A stretch of 64,000 nt of DNA, taken from the NCBI RefSeq assembly GCF_023721755.1, contig NZ_JAMDLH010000008.1, positions 124,001-188,000 on the forward strand. Direction: 5' to 3'. The position numbers and the translations under genes were made by a program. How positions within the stretch are numbered: the first letter of the stretch is position 1; each line of letters opens with the position of its first letter. The DNA is from Pleomorphomonas sp. NRK KF1 (GTDB lineage Bacteria; Pseudomonadota; Alphaproteobacteria; Rhizobiales; Pleomorphomonadaceae). Below are positions 25,901 to 36,400 of this stretch, in pieces. Under the pieces are notes generated by a model. The model was not told where the DNA came from. It saw only the letters and a list, made by a program, of their open reading frames with translations, and made no database searches.

Positions 25901-26650
25901 TCACTTCACCGCCGCATTCCCTCCATCGGCGTAGAGCGCCGAGCCCGTGACGAAGCTCGATTGTGGGCCGGCGAGGAAGAGGGCGGCCTGGGCGATCTCT
26001 TCCGGTTGGGCGATGCGCTTCATGGCGTGGAGGCCGGCGGCCCAGTCCTTCTGGGCCTGATCGCCGGCCATGCCGGTGTCGGTGCCGCCGGGCAGGAGGG
26101 CGTTGGCGCGGATGCCTTTGGCGCCGTAGTCGGCGGCGATGCCCTTGACGAGGCCCATCAGGCCGGCCTTGGCGGCGGCGTAGGCGCCCATGCCCGGCAG
26201 GCCGACGCTGGTGCCGACGAAGCTCGACGTGAAGACGATGGAGCCGCCGCCGCGCCTGAGCATGGCGGGGATCTGGGCGCGGCTGGCCAGGAAGGCCGAG
26301 GTGAGGTTGGTGGTCAGCGTCGCCTGCCATTCGTCGGGCGTGAGATCGGCCAGCGGCTTGAGGGCGCCGACGGTGCCGGCGTTGTTGAAGGCGATGTCGA
26401 GGCCACCGAAGGCGCTCACGGCCTCGGCCACCAGCGCGTCGTGGCAGGCGGGTTCGCCGACGTTGCCGGCGACCAGGCTGACCTTGCCGCCCCGGCCCTT
26501 GATCTCCAGAACCACCGCCTCCAGCGCTTCGGCCCCACGCGCGTTGAGCACGACGGCGGCGCCCTCGGCGGCAAACAGCAGCGCCGCCGCCCGCCCGATG
26601 CCCGACGACGCGCCGGTGATGATCGCCACCTTGTTGTCCAGGATTCCCAT
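25901..26650 (-). CDS. Short-chain dehydrogenase/reductase
   Basis: A 249-residue SDR with the cofactor motif TGASSGIG at 12-19, Phe-Asn-Asn-Ala-Gly near 89-93, the catalytic Tyr-Ala-Ala-Ala-Lys near 155-159, and a C-terminal Tyr-Ala-Asp-Gly-Gly. The start is the ATG at 26650 preceded by GGAGAGACAG. A much longer open frame runs upstream to 28525, but that part is the complement of the kinase gene and is not coding. The substrate cannot be inferred; the gene is divergent from the FGGY kinase with a 252-bp gap between them. Confidence 0.88.
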   Translation of the reverse strand: MGILDNKVAIITGASSGIGRAAALLFAAEGAAVVLNARGAEALEAVVLEIKGRGGKVSLVAGNVGEPACHDALVAEAVSAFGGLDIAFNNAGTVGALKPLADLTPDEWQATLTTNLTSAFLASRAQIPAMLRRGGGSIVFTSSFVGTSVGLPGMGAYAAAKAGLMGLVKGIAADYGAKGIRANALLPGGTDTGMAGDQAQKDWAAGLHAMKRIAQPEEIAQAALFLAGPQSSFVTGSALYADGGNAAVK

Positions 26651-26902
26651 CTGTCTCTCCTTTGTGTGGGGGAGACCGACATAGGAAACGGGGTGGGGCG
26701 CCAGACACCCGTTTCTCGTCGTGGGCGACTGTGACAGCCGAAAACAGCCAGTCACGCGCCGCCAGCGTGAAATTGCAAGATCCTCCATATCCTCTCGATA
26801 CCTGTCACTACTCATCGACAGGCGTCCTGGGGTATGGTGAGGATAACGATCATAGGTCGCCGCCTGGAGGGCGGACGCCAGAGAAAAGGGAGTTGAAAGC
26901 CG

Positions 26903-28498
26903 ATGACGCAGCAGGCCATGGCCGCGGCGATCGCCGAGGGACGCACATCGCTGGGCATTGAGCTCGGGTCCACCAACATCAAGGCCTGCCTGATCGGGCC
27001 GGATCACGAGGTGCTGGCCACCGGCACGCACGGCTGGGAGAACCAGTTCGTCGACCGCCTGTGGACCTATTCGGAAGAGGCGATCTGGGCCGGCCTGCAG
27101 GCCTCCTTCGCCGCGCTCTCCGCCGACGTGAAGACGCGCTACAACGTCGATCTGACAAAGGTGGGCGCTCTCGGCTTCTCGGCGATGATGCACGGCTATC
27201 TCGCCTTCGACGCCGCCGGCAAGCTGCTCGTTCCGTTCCGCACCTGGCGCAACACCAACACCGAGCGCGCCGCCGCCGAACTGACCAAGACGCTGGGCTT
27301 CAACTTCCCGCTGCGCTGGTCGGCCAGTCACCTCTATCAGGCGGTGATCGACAACGAGCCGCATGTGGGCGATGTCGCCTACATCACCACGCTGGCCGGC
27401 TTCGTCCACTGGCGCCTCACCGGCCAGAAGGTGATCGGCGTCGGCGATGCCTCGGGCATGTTCCCGATCGACGCCGCCACCCACGACTACGACGCGCCGA
27501 TGATGAAGCGCTTCGGCGAGATGGTGAAGGCGCACAAGCCGGGCCTCGACGCGCCCAAGCTGTTCCCGAAGGTGCTGGTCGCCGGCGAGGACGCCGGAAC
27601 GCTGACCGCCGAGGGCGCCAAGCTGCTCGACCCCACCGGCAAGCTCGCTGTCGGTATCCCGGTCTGTCCGCCGGAAGGCGACGCCGGCACCGGCATGGTG
27701 GCGACCAACGCCGTGGCGCCGCGCACCGGCAACATCAGCGCGGGAACCTCGATCTTCGCCATGGTGGTGCTGGAAAAGCCGCTGACCACGGTGCATGAGG
27801 AACTCGACATCGTGACGACGCCGGGCGGCGATCTCGTCGCCATGGTCCACTGCAACAACGGCGCCAGCGAGCTCGGCACCTGGGCCGGCGTGTTCACCGA
27901 ATTCGCCAAGGCGATCGGCGGCAAGTCGGACGCCAACGCCGTGTTCGGCGCGCTGTTCGAGGCGGCGCTGAAGGGCGAGGCGGATGGCGGCGGCCTCTTG
28001 GCCTACAACTATCTCGCCGGCGAGCCGATCACCGGCCTCACCGAGGGGCGCCCGCTGGTGGTGCGCACCCCCGGCAGCCGCCTCACCCTCGCCAACTTCA
28101 TGCGCACCCAGCTCTACGCCGCCTTCGGCACGCTGAGCCTCGGCATGAACGTGCTGCATGGCGAGGGCGTGAAGCTCGACTCGATGTTCGCCCACGGCGG
28201 CATGTTCAAGACGGCCGGCGTCGCGCAGCGTCTGCTCGCCGCCGCCATCGGCGCGCCGGTGACGGTGGGCGACACGGCGAGCGAGGGCGGCGCCTGGGGC
28301 ATCGCCGTGCTGGCCGAGTATCTCAGGAGCGGCAAGGGCAAGGTTCTCGGCGATTACCTCAATGAGCGAGTGTTCGCCGGCGCCAAGCTGGATGTGGCGA
28401 AGCCCGATGCGGAAGACGTCAAGGGCTACGGCGCCTGGCTGAAGCAGTACGAGGCGGGTCTGGCGATCCAGAAGGCCGCCACGGAAGCCATCAGCTGA
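26903..28498 (+). CDS. FGGY-family carbohydrate kinase
   Basis: A 531-residue sugar kinase of the FGGY family (xylulokinase/ribulokinase/fuculokinase group), which phosphorylates a ketose or polyol with ATP. The N-terminal phosphate loop Leu-Gly-Ser-Thr-Asn-Ile-Lys is at about 21-27. The Met-Met-His-Gly-Tyr and Pro-Phe-Arg-Thr-Trp-Arg-Asn segments and the Asn-Ile-Ser-Ala-Gly-Thr-Ser phosphate-2 loop place it near the xylulokinase-like branch. GGGAG lies upstream of the ATG. It is followed by a strong terminator, so it forms a single-gene unit. The exact sugar is unknown; the isomerase at 16786 would be a plausible pathway partner. Confidence 0.85.
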   Translation: MTQQAMAAAIAEGRTSLGIELGSTNIKACLIGPDHEVLATGTHGWENQFVDRLWTYSEEAIWAGLQASFAALSADVKTRYNVDLTKVGALGFSAMMHGYLAFDAAGKLLVPFRTWRNTNTERAAAELTKTLGFNFPLRWSASHLYQAVIDNEPHVGDVAYITTLAGFVHWRLTGQKVIGVGDASGMFPIDAATHDYDAPMMKRFGEMVKAHKPGLDAPKLFPKVLVAGEDAGTLTAEGAKLLDPTGKLAVGIPVCPPEGDAGTGMVATNAVAPRTGNISAGTSIFAMVVLEKPLTTVHEELDIVTTPGGDLVAMVHCNNGASELGTWAGVFTEFAKAIGGKSDANAVFGALFEAALKGEADGGGLLAYNYLAGEPITGLTEGRPLVVRTPGSRLTLANFMRTQLYAAFGTLSLGMNVLHGEGVKLDSMFAHGGMFKTAGVAQRLLAAAIGAPVTVGDTASEGGAWGIAVLAEYLRSGKGKVLGDYLNERVFAGAKLDVAKPDAEDVKGYGAWLKQYEAGLAIQKAATEAIS

Positions 28499-28521
28499 TC
28501 GTTCGGAAAACCATGACAAGA

Positions 28522-28560
28522 GCATCCCCGGTGGCCGCGCGTCGCTGGGGATGTTTTGTT
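28522..28560 (+). terminator. Rho-independent terminator of the FGGY kinase
   Basis: Stem CATCCCC / GGGGATG with a GC-rich 17-nt loop, followed by TTTTGTTT, starting 24 bp after the kinase stop codon. Confidence 0.85.
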
Positions 28561-28588
28561 TGGAACGCTATATCGGCGTTGAGCTTCG

Positions 28589-28789
28589 TCCTGCCCGAGG
28601 TCCTGCGCCTTCGCGCAGGACGATTTTATATATAGGGAACAACGGGATAAGCCGATCGCCAACTCATGTGGCGCAGCGCGCGCCTCAACGGAGATTGCAA
28701 CCTCAGTCTCTCAAGTGCGTGACGCTATCTATCTGTTTTATATCAATTAATTGTCATCCTGCGCTTTAGGCGCAGGACCTCAGGCAGGA
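28589..28789. repeat. MITE-like element, copy left of the GNAT gene (201 bp)
   Basis: Starts TCCTGCCCGAGGTCC and ends GGACCTCAGGCAGGA with inverted REP hairpins inside both ends. The core contains GGGAACAACGGGATAAGCC. A nearly identical copy of the same length and orientation lies on the other side of the GNAT gene at 29352-29552. Confidence 0.85.
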
Positions 28790-28814
28790 AAAGGCGCGCG
28801 GTTCATATCGGGCG

Positions 28815-29273
28815 TCATGCTTCCTTCGAGAACAGCTTCTTCAGGAAGAAGCGGCGGGGCGTGTCGGCGTTGCCCTCCAGCTCGCCGCACTGCTCGAAGC
28901 CGAGCTTGAGGTAGAACGGCCGCGCCTGAAAATCGAAGGTGTCGAGGAACAGGCCGAGGTAGCCGCGCTCGCGGGCGATCCGCTCGGCTTCGGTCATCAG
29001 CGCGCGGCCGAGGCCCTGGCCTCTCAGGGCGTCCGGCACGATGAGATACTTGATGAACAGCCAGTTGTACTCGTCGGAGGCGTAGAGGCCGCCGACGATT
29101 TCGGCCGTGTCGGGCCGTCTCAGCAGGATGCCGAGATTGGGCCGCTCCACGATGTGGCCGGTGTGCGGGGCGTTGAAGTCCAGCAACAGTTTCAGGAGCT
29201 GGTCTCGCTCGTCGGCGGTCGGCTCATCGGCGATAAGTTCGAGCGTGGGGCGCATTGCCAAGACATGGCGCAA
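28815..29273 (-). CDS. GNAT family N-acetyltransferase
   Basis: A 152-residue GNAT enzyme. The acetyl-CoA binding loop Arg-Gly-Gln-Gly-Leu-Gly-Arg is at about 84-90, followed by the helix Ala-Leu-Met-Thr-Glu-Ala-Glu, and Phe-Tyr-Leu-Lys-Leu-Gly-Phe-Glu marks the C-terminal signature. An alternative start is the Met codon at 29255, six residues in, which gives a more typical N-terminus. The gene is bracketed by two direct, nearly identical 201-bp repeat elements, so it could be lost or duplicated by recombination. Substrate unknown. Confidence 0.85.
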   Translation of the reverse strand: MRHVLAMRPTLELIADEPTADERDQLLKLLLDFNAPHTGHIVERPNLGILLRRPDTAEIVGGLYASDEYNWLFIKYLIVPDALRGQGLGRALMTEAERIARERGYLGLFLDTFDFQARPFYLKLGFEQCGELEGNADTPRRFFLKKLFSKEA

Positions 29274-29351
29274 GGCGGCGGCGCTGTCCAGCGATCCCTT
29301 TCGGGTATCGGGTTCAGGTCATTTGGGGCGCGATATCGGCGTTGAGCTCCG

Positions 29352-29552
29352 TTCTGCCTGAGGTCCTGGCCTTCGCCAGGATGACGGCTTTATATATAGG
29401 GAACAACGGGATAAGCCGATCGCCAACTCACGTGGCGCAGCGAGTGCCCCAATGGAGCGCGTAATCTCAGCCTCTCAAGTGCGCGACGCTATCCATTTGT
29501 TTTATATAAATTAATTGTCATCCTGCGCGAAGGCGCAGGACCTCAGGCAGGA
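29352..29552. repeat. MITE-like element, copy right of the GNAT gene (201 bp)
   Basis: Same length and orientation as 28589-28789, sharing long identical stretches including the GGGATAAGCCGATCGCC core motif. It occupies the gap between the GNAT gene and the antiporter gene. Confidence 0.85.
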
Positions 29553-29599
29553 AAAGGCGAGCGGTTCATATCGCGCTCCCGGCCGCCCGCCCCAACCCC

Positions 29600-30856
29600 T
29601 CAATCCACCTCGCGGCCGTGGCGGCGGTCGAGCCAGCGCATGGCGGGGGTCACCGTCAGTCCGTGCATGAGGATGGAGATGAAGGCGACCAGCGACAGGA
29701 TGACCCACAGGCGTTCGCCCTCCTGGAAGTCGCCGTTGTTGAGGCCGAAGGCGAGGTAGTAGAAGGAGCCGACGCCGCGGATGCCGAAGAAGGCGATGGT
29801 GAGCTTTTCCGACAGGGTGGCGGGGGCGCCGATCAGCGCCACCAGGCCGGCGAGCGGGCGGATGACCAGGAGGATCAGCGCCACGGCCAGCATGTCGACC
29901 CAGCCGACGCCCGCGAACAGGCCGCCCATGATGGCGCCGCCGAAGGCGAGCAGCAGGGCCATCATGGTGATGCGCTCGATCTGCTCGGTGATGTCGTGCA
30001 TGTCGCGCTGGAAGTGGTGGTCGCGGTGCGAGTTGCGCAGCGTCAGCGCCGTGACGAAGACGGCGAAGAAGCCGTAGCAGTGCAGCATTTCCGAGACGCC
30101 GTAGGAGACGAAGGTGGCGGCGATGGCGACGAGGCCGTCGCCAGTCTTCGCCAGCGTGTCGCCCGGCATCTTGAACGTCGCCCAGCCGAACAGGTGCCCC
30201 ACCAGCCAGCCGACCGCGATGCCGGCGGCGATCTCCCAGACGACGTTGACGGCGAGCCAGTGGGCGAGCCACGGCTCGCCGGTGGTGGCGGAAAGGCTGA
30301 GCGCGATGGCGAGGTGGACGAAGGGGAAGGCGAAGCCGTCGTTCAGCCCGGCCTCGGAGGTCAGCGCGAAGCGGACGGTGTCCTCCTTGCCCTCCAGCGG
30401 GTCGCCCACCTGCACGTCGGCGGCGAGAACGGGATCGGTGGGGGCGAGGCTCGCCGCGAGCAGCAGGGCGGCGACGGCGCTGAGCCCCAGCACGGTGACG
30501 CCGGTGAACACGATGGCGAGGATGGACAAGGGCATGGTGACGGCGAGCAGCCGCCAGGTGGCGCCCCAGTCGCGGAAGGAAAAGCGGCGGTCGATCTTCA
30601 GCCCGGCGCCCATCAGCGCCACGATGACCACGAACTCGGTCAGCCGCTCGGTGAGGTAGGGGTGGGCGATGGGCGAGGGGTTGGGCGCCGGCAGCGGCCC
30701 GATGTAGACGAGGCCGCCGATGATCAGGCAGACGATGGGCAGCGACAGCGGCAGGCGGCGCAATGCCAGCGGCAGCCAGGCGACCAGCGCGATCAACAGG
30801 CCGGCGCCGGCCATGGCCGCCGGATAGGCGTCGATCTCCCAGCCGAACAACTCCAA
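29600..30856 (-). CDS. CPA1-type cation/proton antiporter
   Basis: An integral membrane antiporter of the NhaP/CPA1 family with about 12 hydrophobic helices. The ion-site helix has Ala-Pro-Thr-Asp-Pro-Val-Leu-Ala (near 150 from the chosen start), and the Gly-Leu-Asn-Asp-Gly segment (Asn-Asp pair) that follows is the usual core of the CPA1 transport site. It exchanges Na+ or K+ for H+ at the inner membrane. I choose the TTG at 30856 as start because AAGGGGGG lies just before it and the hydrophobic domain begins soon after (418 aa). An ATG at 30913 gives 437 aa with an unlikely Arg-rich leader. Confidence 0.87.
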   Translation of the reverse strand: MELFGWEIDAYPAAMAGAGLLIALVAWLPLALRRLPLSLPIVCLIIGGLVYIGPLPAPNPSPIAHPYLTERLTEFVVIVALMGAGLKIDRRFSFRDWGATWRLLAVTMPLSILAIVFTGVTVLGLSAVAALLLAASLAPTDPVLAADVQVGDPLEGKEDTVRFALTSEAGLNDGFAFPFVHLAIALSLSATTGEPWLAHWLAVNVVWEIAAGIAVGWLVGHLFGWATFKMPGDTLAKTGDGLVAIAATFVSYGVSEMLHCYGFFAVFVTALTLRNSHRDHHFQRDMHDITEQIERITMMALLLAFGGAIMGGLFAGVGWVDMLAVALILLVIRPLAGLVALIGAPATLSEKLTIAFFGIRGVGSFYYLAFGLNNGDFQEGERLWVILSLVAFISILMHGLTVTPAMRWLDRRHGREVD

Positions 30857-30924
30857 GCCTGCCCCCCTTCGCAACCGTGCCCCGCGCGAAAAGGCAATGC
30901 GCGAGGGGGGCAAACGGTTCCCGT

Positions 30925-31611
30925 CTACCGCGCCGCCGGGTTGAGCGAATAGGTGCCCATCGCCTCGCCCTCGGCCAGCACGTGGCCGGCGAGCGCCGCC
31001 TCCAGCGCCGGGCCGTCGAAGGCGCCGGTGAGGCCGAGCGAGGGCGTGTCGAGAGCATAGACGCGGACGGTGTAGTGGTGCGGCCGGGCGTCGTTCATCG
31101 GCGGGCAGGGGCCGTCATAGCCGCCATAGGTGCCGGCCATGTCGGCGTTGCCGGTGAAGAAGCCGGTGAAGGCGTTGGCGCCGCGAAGGCCGTGCGGCGT
31201 CTCCCCCACCGGCTTGCCGTGCGGCACCACGCCGTCGCTCTCGGCGCCCTCGGGGATCGTGGTGACGGTGGCGGGGATGTCGGCCAGCACCCAGTGGTGG
31301 ATGGTCATGCGCGGCTCGCTGTCGGCGATCACCGTGGCCGGCTTGTTGATCAGGCCGAGGTCCTTGGGCACGTCGGGGTCGGTCATGGTGAGCGCATAGG
31401 CGCGCGTGCCCTCGGGGCCGGGCGACCACGTCACTTCCGGACTGACGTTTTTCGGCCCGCCCTCGCCGGGGGCGCAGAAGGCGGCCTTGTCGGGCAGGCG
31501 GCCGGTGTCGTCGAGCCCGCCAATCGTCACCTTGAGCGGCTCGGCGGCGATGGCGGCACCGGCGAGCATGAGGGCGAGGGCGGCGGAGGAGAGGCGATAA
31601 AGGGCTTTCAT
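30925..31611 (-). CDS. Periplasmic YbhB/YbcL (PEBP/Raf-kinase-inhibitor-like) protein
   Basis: A 228-residue protein of the bacterial PEBP family. A Sec signal peptide covers about 1-22 (ending Ala-Ile-Ala-Ala-Glu). The anion pocket motifs are present: Ser-Pro-Glu-Val-Thr-Trp, Thr-Met-Thr-Asp-Pro-Asp-Val-Pro, His-His-Trp-Val-Leu-Ala-Asp-Ile-Pro, and Tyr-Asp-Gly-Pro-Cys-Pro-Pro. Its function in bacteria is largely unknown. The start is the ATG at 31611 with AGAGGATAG upstream. It precedes the antiporter gene on the same strand with a 68-bp gap, so co-transcription is possible. Confidence 0.87.
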   Translation of the reverse strand: MKALYRLSSAALALMLAGAAIAAEPLKVTIGGLDDTGRLPDKAAFCAPGEGGPKNVSPEVTWSPGPEGTRAYALTMTDPDVPKDLGLINKPATVIADSEPRMTIHHWVLADIPATVTTIPEGAESDGVVPHGKPVGETPHGLRGANAFTGFFTGNADMAGTYGGYDGPCPPMNDARPHHYTVRVYALDTPSLGLTGAFDGPALEAALAGHVLAEGEAMGTYSLNPAAR

Positions 31612-31796
31612 GGGGGCTATCCTCTTGCTTTGCAACGGCTTGAGGATAGGCGGCGGCCCGGACGACCGCGCGCCGGAGCCGATCAAGTTCGGTGCCGAAC
31701 CGATCAGCCCCGGCGAGGTGTCCATGGCCTTGCGCGGGCCGGCAGGGTGGCCGAAAGCGACGGGACGGAGCCCGATATCGGCGGCTCGCTCGACCG

Positions 31797-32096
31797 TCCC
31801 GAGATCCTCTGCCTTCGCAGAGGAGGACAGCTTGATGGGGAGGGGGAGATAGGTCGGCGGCGACGGGGCGTGTCACGTGGCCGGGCGGCCTCCGGCCAAG
31901 CTCCCGTTTCATATCCTTCTCCTGTCATTCTCTGCGAAGGCCGCTTGCATTCGCGAGCGAATGCAAGGTGAACCTCAGGCAGGAAGAGGCGCTGAGGCTG
32001 ATATCGGGCTCCCGTTGGTGATTGGGGGCCCTATATTGCCCCCTCGCTCGACCGTCCTGAGATCCTCTGCCTTCGCAGAGGAGGACAGCTTGATGG
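31797..32096. repeat. Repeat element (188 bp) plus a further half copy
   Basis: One element spans 31797-31984 with diverged stems (CCTCTGCCTTCGCAGAGG) and carries an inserted 24-bp palindrome at 31944-31967 in its right arm. A half element with the same left stem starts at 32056. Together they occupy most of the gene-free gap 31612-32226. Confidence 0.75.
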
Positions 32097-32226
32097 AGGT
32101 GGGAAACAGGTCGGCGGCGGGCGGCTCTCAGGCCGTAATCCGCTTGAGCCAGATGAGTCCGGATCAAGCGGAACGCGTATGACGGGACGCGGTCGGTGCG
32201 GAGCCGGAGACCCCGCCGCGATCGGT

Positions 32227-33243
32227 CTACCTGCCCGCGACGATCTCCCTCATGCGGACCATCGCCTCGGCCGGGAGCCGGCCTTGCCACACCGCCTCGA
32301 CGTTGTCGCGGATCTGCGCCGCCGAGGTGAAGCCGGGGATGGGGATGGTCCGCTCGGAGGCGCCGAGCACCCACGCCAGCGCGCCTTGCGGCATGCTCCT
32401 GCCATCGGCAGTCAGCAGCGGCGCGATCTTGTCGAGGATGGCGAGATAGTCCTCGCTGGCGGCGCCGGCCTTGAAATACTTCACCCAGGGCGCCGAGCCG
32501 GCGCGCACGTCGGTGCCGCCCAGCGTGGCCTTGCGGCCGTACTTGCCGCCGAGCAAGCCCATGGCGAGCGGCATGCGCGCCAGGGAGTAGAGGCCGTGCT
32601 GGTCCACCAGGTCCAGCATTTCCGGGGCGGTGTCGAACACGTTGAGGTCGTGCTCCACCACCTTGAAGCCGGGGTAGTCGACCACGGCGGAGACCAGCGG
32701 CACGAAGTCGCAGCTCCAGCCATAACATGTCATCAGCCCCTCGGTCCGCATCGCCTCCAGAGCATCGAACACCGGGCGCGCCAGGTCGACCGCCAGGTCG
32801 TTGTGATGCAGCAGCACGACGTCGACCGACGACCGCCCGAGCCGCTTCAGCGAGCCTTCCACGCCCCGGCGGATGCCGGCGGGGCTGAGGTCGTCGGGGT
32901 GCTCGATGACGCGGGTGACGGGGTCGCCGATGTAGCCGCACTTGGTGACGATGACGACGTCGTCCTTGTCCTTCAGCGCCTCGCCGACGATCAGCTCGGA
33001 GTTGCCGGCGCCATAGGCGGCGGCGGTGTCGAAGAGCCGCATACCCAGGTCGTAGGCGAGGCGGATGCCGGCAATGGCGTCGTCGCGCGAGATCGACCCG
33101 TAGCTACTCGGCCCGCTCGGCCAGATCATCATCCCCCCGGCCGCCCAGGTGCCAAGGCCCATGCGCGGCACCACGGCGCCGTTCCAGAGCGTGATGGTCT
33201 CCACGGGGGTGGATGGGGTGAGCGTGTGTTGCGTGGACCGCAT
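32227..33243 (-). CDS. Aldo/keto reductase
   Basis: A 338-residue aldo/keto reductase, a TIM-barrel NADPH enzyme. The catalytic tetrad is visible: Asp and Tyr in Leu-Phe-Asp-Thr-Ala-Ala-Ala-Tyr-Gly, Lys in Ile-Val-Thr-Lys-Cys-Gly, and His in Val-Leu-Leu-His-His-Asn. The C-terminal cofactor motif Ile-Pro-Ile-Pro-Gly-Phe-Thr-Ser-Ala-Ala-Gln-Ile is intact. The ATG at 33243 has AGGGAG upstream, and a longer frame starting at 33273 is less likely. It is divergent from the STAND ATPase island that begins at 33461. Substrate unknown. Confidence 0.88.
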   Translation of the reverse strand: MRSTQHTLTPSTPVETITLWNGAVVPRMGLGTWAAGGMMIWPSGPSSYGSISRDDAIAGIRLAYDLGMRLFDTAAAYGAGNSELIVGEALKDKDDVVIVTKCGYIGDPVTRVIEHPDDLSPAGIRRGVEGSLKRLGRSSVDVVLLHHNDLAVDLARPVFDALEAMRTEGLMTCYGWSCDFVPLVSAVVDYPGFKVVEHDLNVFDTAPEMLDLVDQHGLYSLARMPLAMGLLGGKYGRKATLGGTDVRAGSAPWVKYFKAGAASEDYLAILDKIAPLLTADGRSMPQGALAWVLGASERTIPIPGFTSAAQIRDNVEAVWQGRLPAEAMVRMREIVAGR

Positions 33244-33460
33244 GGCAAATCTCCCTGATTGCCCTGCCGACATAAACGCAGGAGTGAAGCGATTTAAGTG
33301 TGCAGAAATGAACGACGGGGTGCAGGGATGAAGGATGGGGGGAGGGAGAGATGGCGGGAGGTCGAATTACCCGTGCAACTTCGCCGCTTCATAGTGAACA
33401 AAACCTCTGTGGCAATGTTCTTACCTTGTTCTTGGTTGTGCAATTGGTAATAGTGGCTGC

Positions 33461-36400
33461 ATGGCCAACTCACTCACACCGCTTGCCTCCGGCGCCTTCA
33501 GCGATTTCGTCGACCTAAGTCGGACCTTTCACGAGCTGTCCCGTTCGGGGCGCGAGAATGATGACATCGACATGGGGCGAGCTTTCCAGGTTGGGGATCG
33601 GATCACATGGGCCAAGCTAATTACGCGTTACCGTGTTGTGATCTTGTCCGAAGCCGGCTCTGGAAAAACCCGTGAGATACGGCACACAACACAGATGCTA
33701 CGCAAACAGGGCAAGGCCGCGTTCTTCCTTCGCCTCGAACACGTCGCTCACAATTTCGAGGACGCTTTTGAAGAAGGCACTGGCACATATGAGGAATTCG
33801 AGAGGTGGCGTGCCTCTGGTCGAGAAGGATGGCTGCTGCTCGATTCCGTTGATGAGGCACGGCTACGTGACCCCGGTGATTTTGAGCTTGCTATTCGTAA
33901 ACTGGGTCGACTGGCCAACACAGCAAAAGACCGGACACATGTGATCATTACCGGGCGGACAAGCGCTTGGCGCGCTAAGTCGGATCTCGAAACCTGCGTC
34001 AAGGCGTTTCCGCCCCCCTCAGAATTAACTCGAGAGAAGTTTACCTCTGAATTTAGTGGTGAGTCAGAAAGCCTTTCTAAAGTAACTACAGAGGAGGTTG
34101 ACGAAGAAACAACGTTTCTCGTCGTCTCACTCGATGATCTAAATACGTTACAAGTCGGTATTTTCGCTAAAGAAAAAGGCGTTGTCGACACTCAAGCATT
34201 CATCAATGCAATTGAACGCGCCGATGCATTTTCGTTCACTGCGCGACCTGAAGACTTGTCCGAGTTAATACAGTTTTGGATCGACCGTGGCAGAGTTGGT
34301 GGCCGTCTTGAAATGCTGCAAAACAGCATCGAGAGGCGACTTGAAGAGCGTGACCAGTCTCGACGCGATTACAGGCCGCTGGCGGCAGCAAGGGCACGAG
34401 AAGGGATCCGACTGGTTGCGGCTGCTGTGACCCTAACGGGCGTGCAAACCATCTGCGTTCCCGATGGCTCGCAGAATGGCTTAGGTTTGAGTATTCACCA
34501 GATTCTGCCGGAGTGGGACGATAGGGACCAGCTCACACTGCTTTCGCGGCCGATCTTTGACGAAGCAATCTATGGTACCGTCCGTTTTCATCATCGTTCA
34601 GTTCGCGAGTATTTGACGGCCGAATGGTTTGCCCAATTGTTGGCGAGGCAGACTTCGCGTCGCGCAATTGAGGGCCTATTCTTCCGTGAGCAATATGGCA
34701 TCGCGATCGTTGTCCCAGCTCTCCGACCGGTTCTTCCCTGGCTTGCCCTTCTAGATGAGAAGATTTGCGATCGGGTCCGTGAATCTGCACCTGAGGTTTT
34801 TTTTGAAGGTGGCGATCCGGTTCGTCTTCCCTTGGACGCTCGCCGCCAAGTGCTGGTTGATATTTGCGAGCAGATCGCGGCGGGTGGTTCCGAACGCAGT
34901 GTGCATAGCTATGCAGCTGTACAGCGCTTTGCGAACTTGGATGTTGAGAAAGACATTGAGTATCTACTTTGGCGGTATGCTGAGAATAACGACATTCAAG
35001 CGTTTTTGCTCAGAATGGTCTGGCTTGGTGAGCTATCTTCACTTCGTTCTGTAGTCTTCGCGAAAGCGATCGACTCGTCGAACGAGAGGTATGTTCGTGT
35101 TTCAGCCTTTCGCGCTTTAGCGTCAGTCGGAAGCGCATCTGATCTTGCTTTGGTAAGACAAAGCTTCCTTGCTGAAGGCTTGGAACTCGATCGGGATTTG
35201 TTTGCTGAGCTTCTCAGGCGCTCCCGGCCTTCCTACGAGGTTATGCGCTGGATGCTAGCCTGCCTGCAAAAGCTAGCACCGAAGAGGCGTTACTCCCTCG
35301 ATCCTGCTCCAACTTATTTGGCCGCTTTCATTCTCGATGCCGACACGACCCTACTGCCAGAAATAGCTGATGGCCTTAGTCAGCTATTGCGATTGCCGCC
35401 TGTGATCGAGCGGCGTCATTGTGAGGTTTCGGAGAAGAATCAGTGGTTACTTCCCGTGGCCGGAAAAGTTGTCGCTCGATTGATCCAGCAGCGCCATTTT
35501 GCAGCCCTTACTCCTCCTTCTCTGAAGATACTTAGGAGCATCGGAGCGGGACTTGGATATGAAATTCAGGATCTCCAAGATGCCAAGGTAGAACTTCAAG
35601 CTGGAGTCGCAGCGTGGGCTGAACTACGGCGCGCCTTAATATGGTTCGAAATCGAGGCCTCTCGCCAGTCATTGGACGAGAGAAAGGGAGAACGTCTGAC
35701 CGAACACTGGCAGTCCTCGCTGTGGTGTAGTTTTGGCACTTTCGGATCCGATGATTTTGAATATTTTCTTGAACAGATGACCCAGCAACAGGGCGACAAC
35801 AGATTGGTCGCTCTTTCAATAGCGTTCTCTATTTATGTCAACTCTGGCCGAACTGCTCGCTGGAGAGAAAAGCTCAAGCGTCGAGCGGCCAAGGATCCCA
35901 CTCTTGATGAGCGGTTAAGTCAGTATCTCCACCCGCCCGCGCAGAGTGCTGAGCGGAGGCGCTCCAAACAGAGTGAGGCGCGGTGGAAGCGCGCGTCCGA
36001 ACGGCGCCAGAAGAGTGAGGCGGCCTATCATGAAAAATGGAAGTCCTTCCTTGCCGATAAGCTAGATGAGATAAAAAGTTCGCAAGAACGGTCTCCTGGG
36101 CTTTTATCTCAAGCCATGCTCTATCTCTTTCAGGAAACGCGAGATGAGAATAAAGTAAACAATCGTTGGACGGAGTATAACTGGAGATCACTAATTGATC
36201 GATTTGGTGAGCCGGTGGCCATATTCTATCGGGACACCGCGGTTCGACATTGGCGCAATTTCCGTCCTCAACTTCGATCGGAGGGGTATCCCGCCAGCAC
36301 TACTGCAACGTCTACTATCATTGGCCTTACTGGTCTTGAGATAGAAGCAGTCGAATCGGAGGGGCGTTGGCTTAGTAATCTTAGCGAAGAGGAAGTCGTC

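Noticed and set aside
26651-28525. Very long minus-strand open frame extending the SDR gene upstream (874 codons in total)
   Set aside because: It is the complement of the FGGY kinase gene, is His/Glu/Arg-rich without domain motifs, and the SDR has its own good start at 26650.
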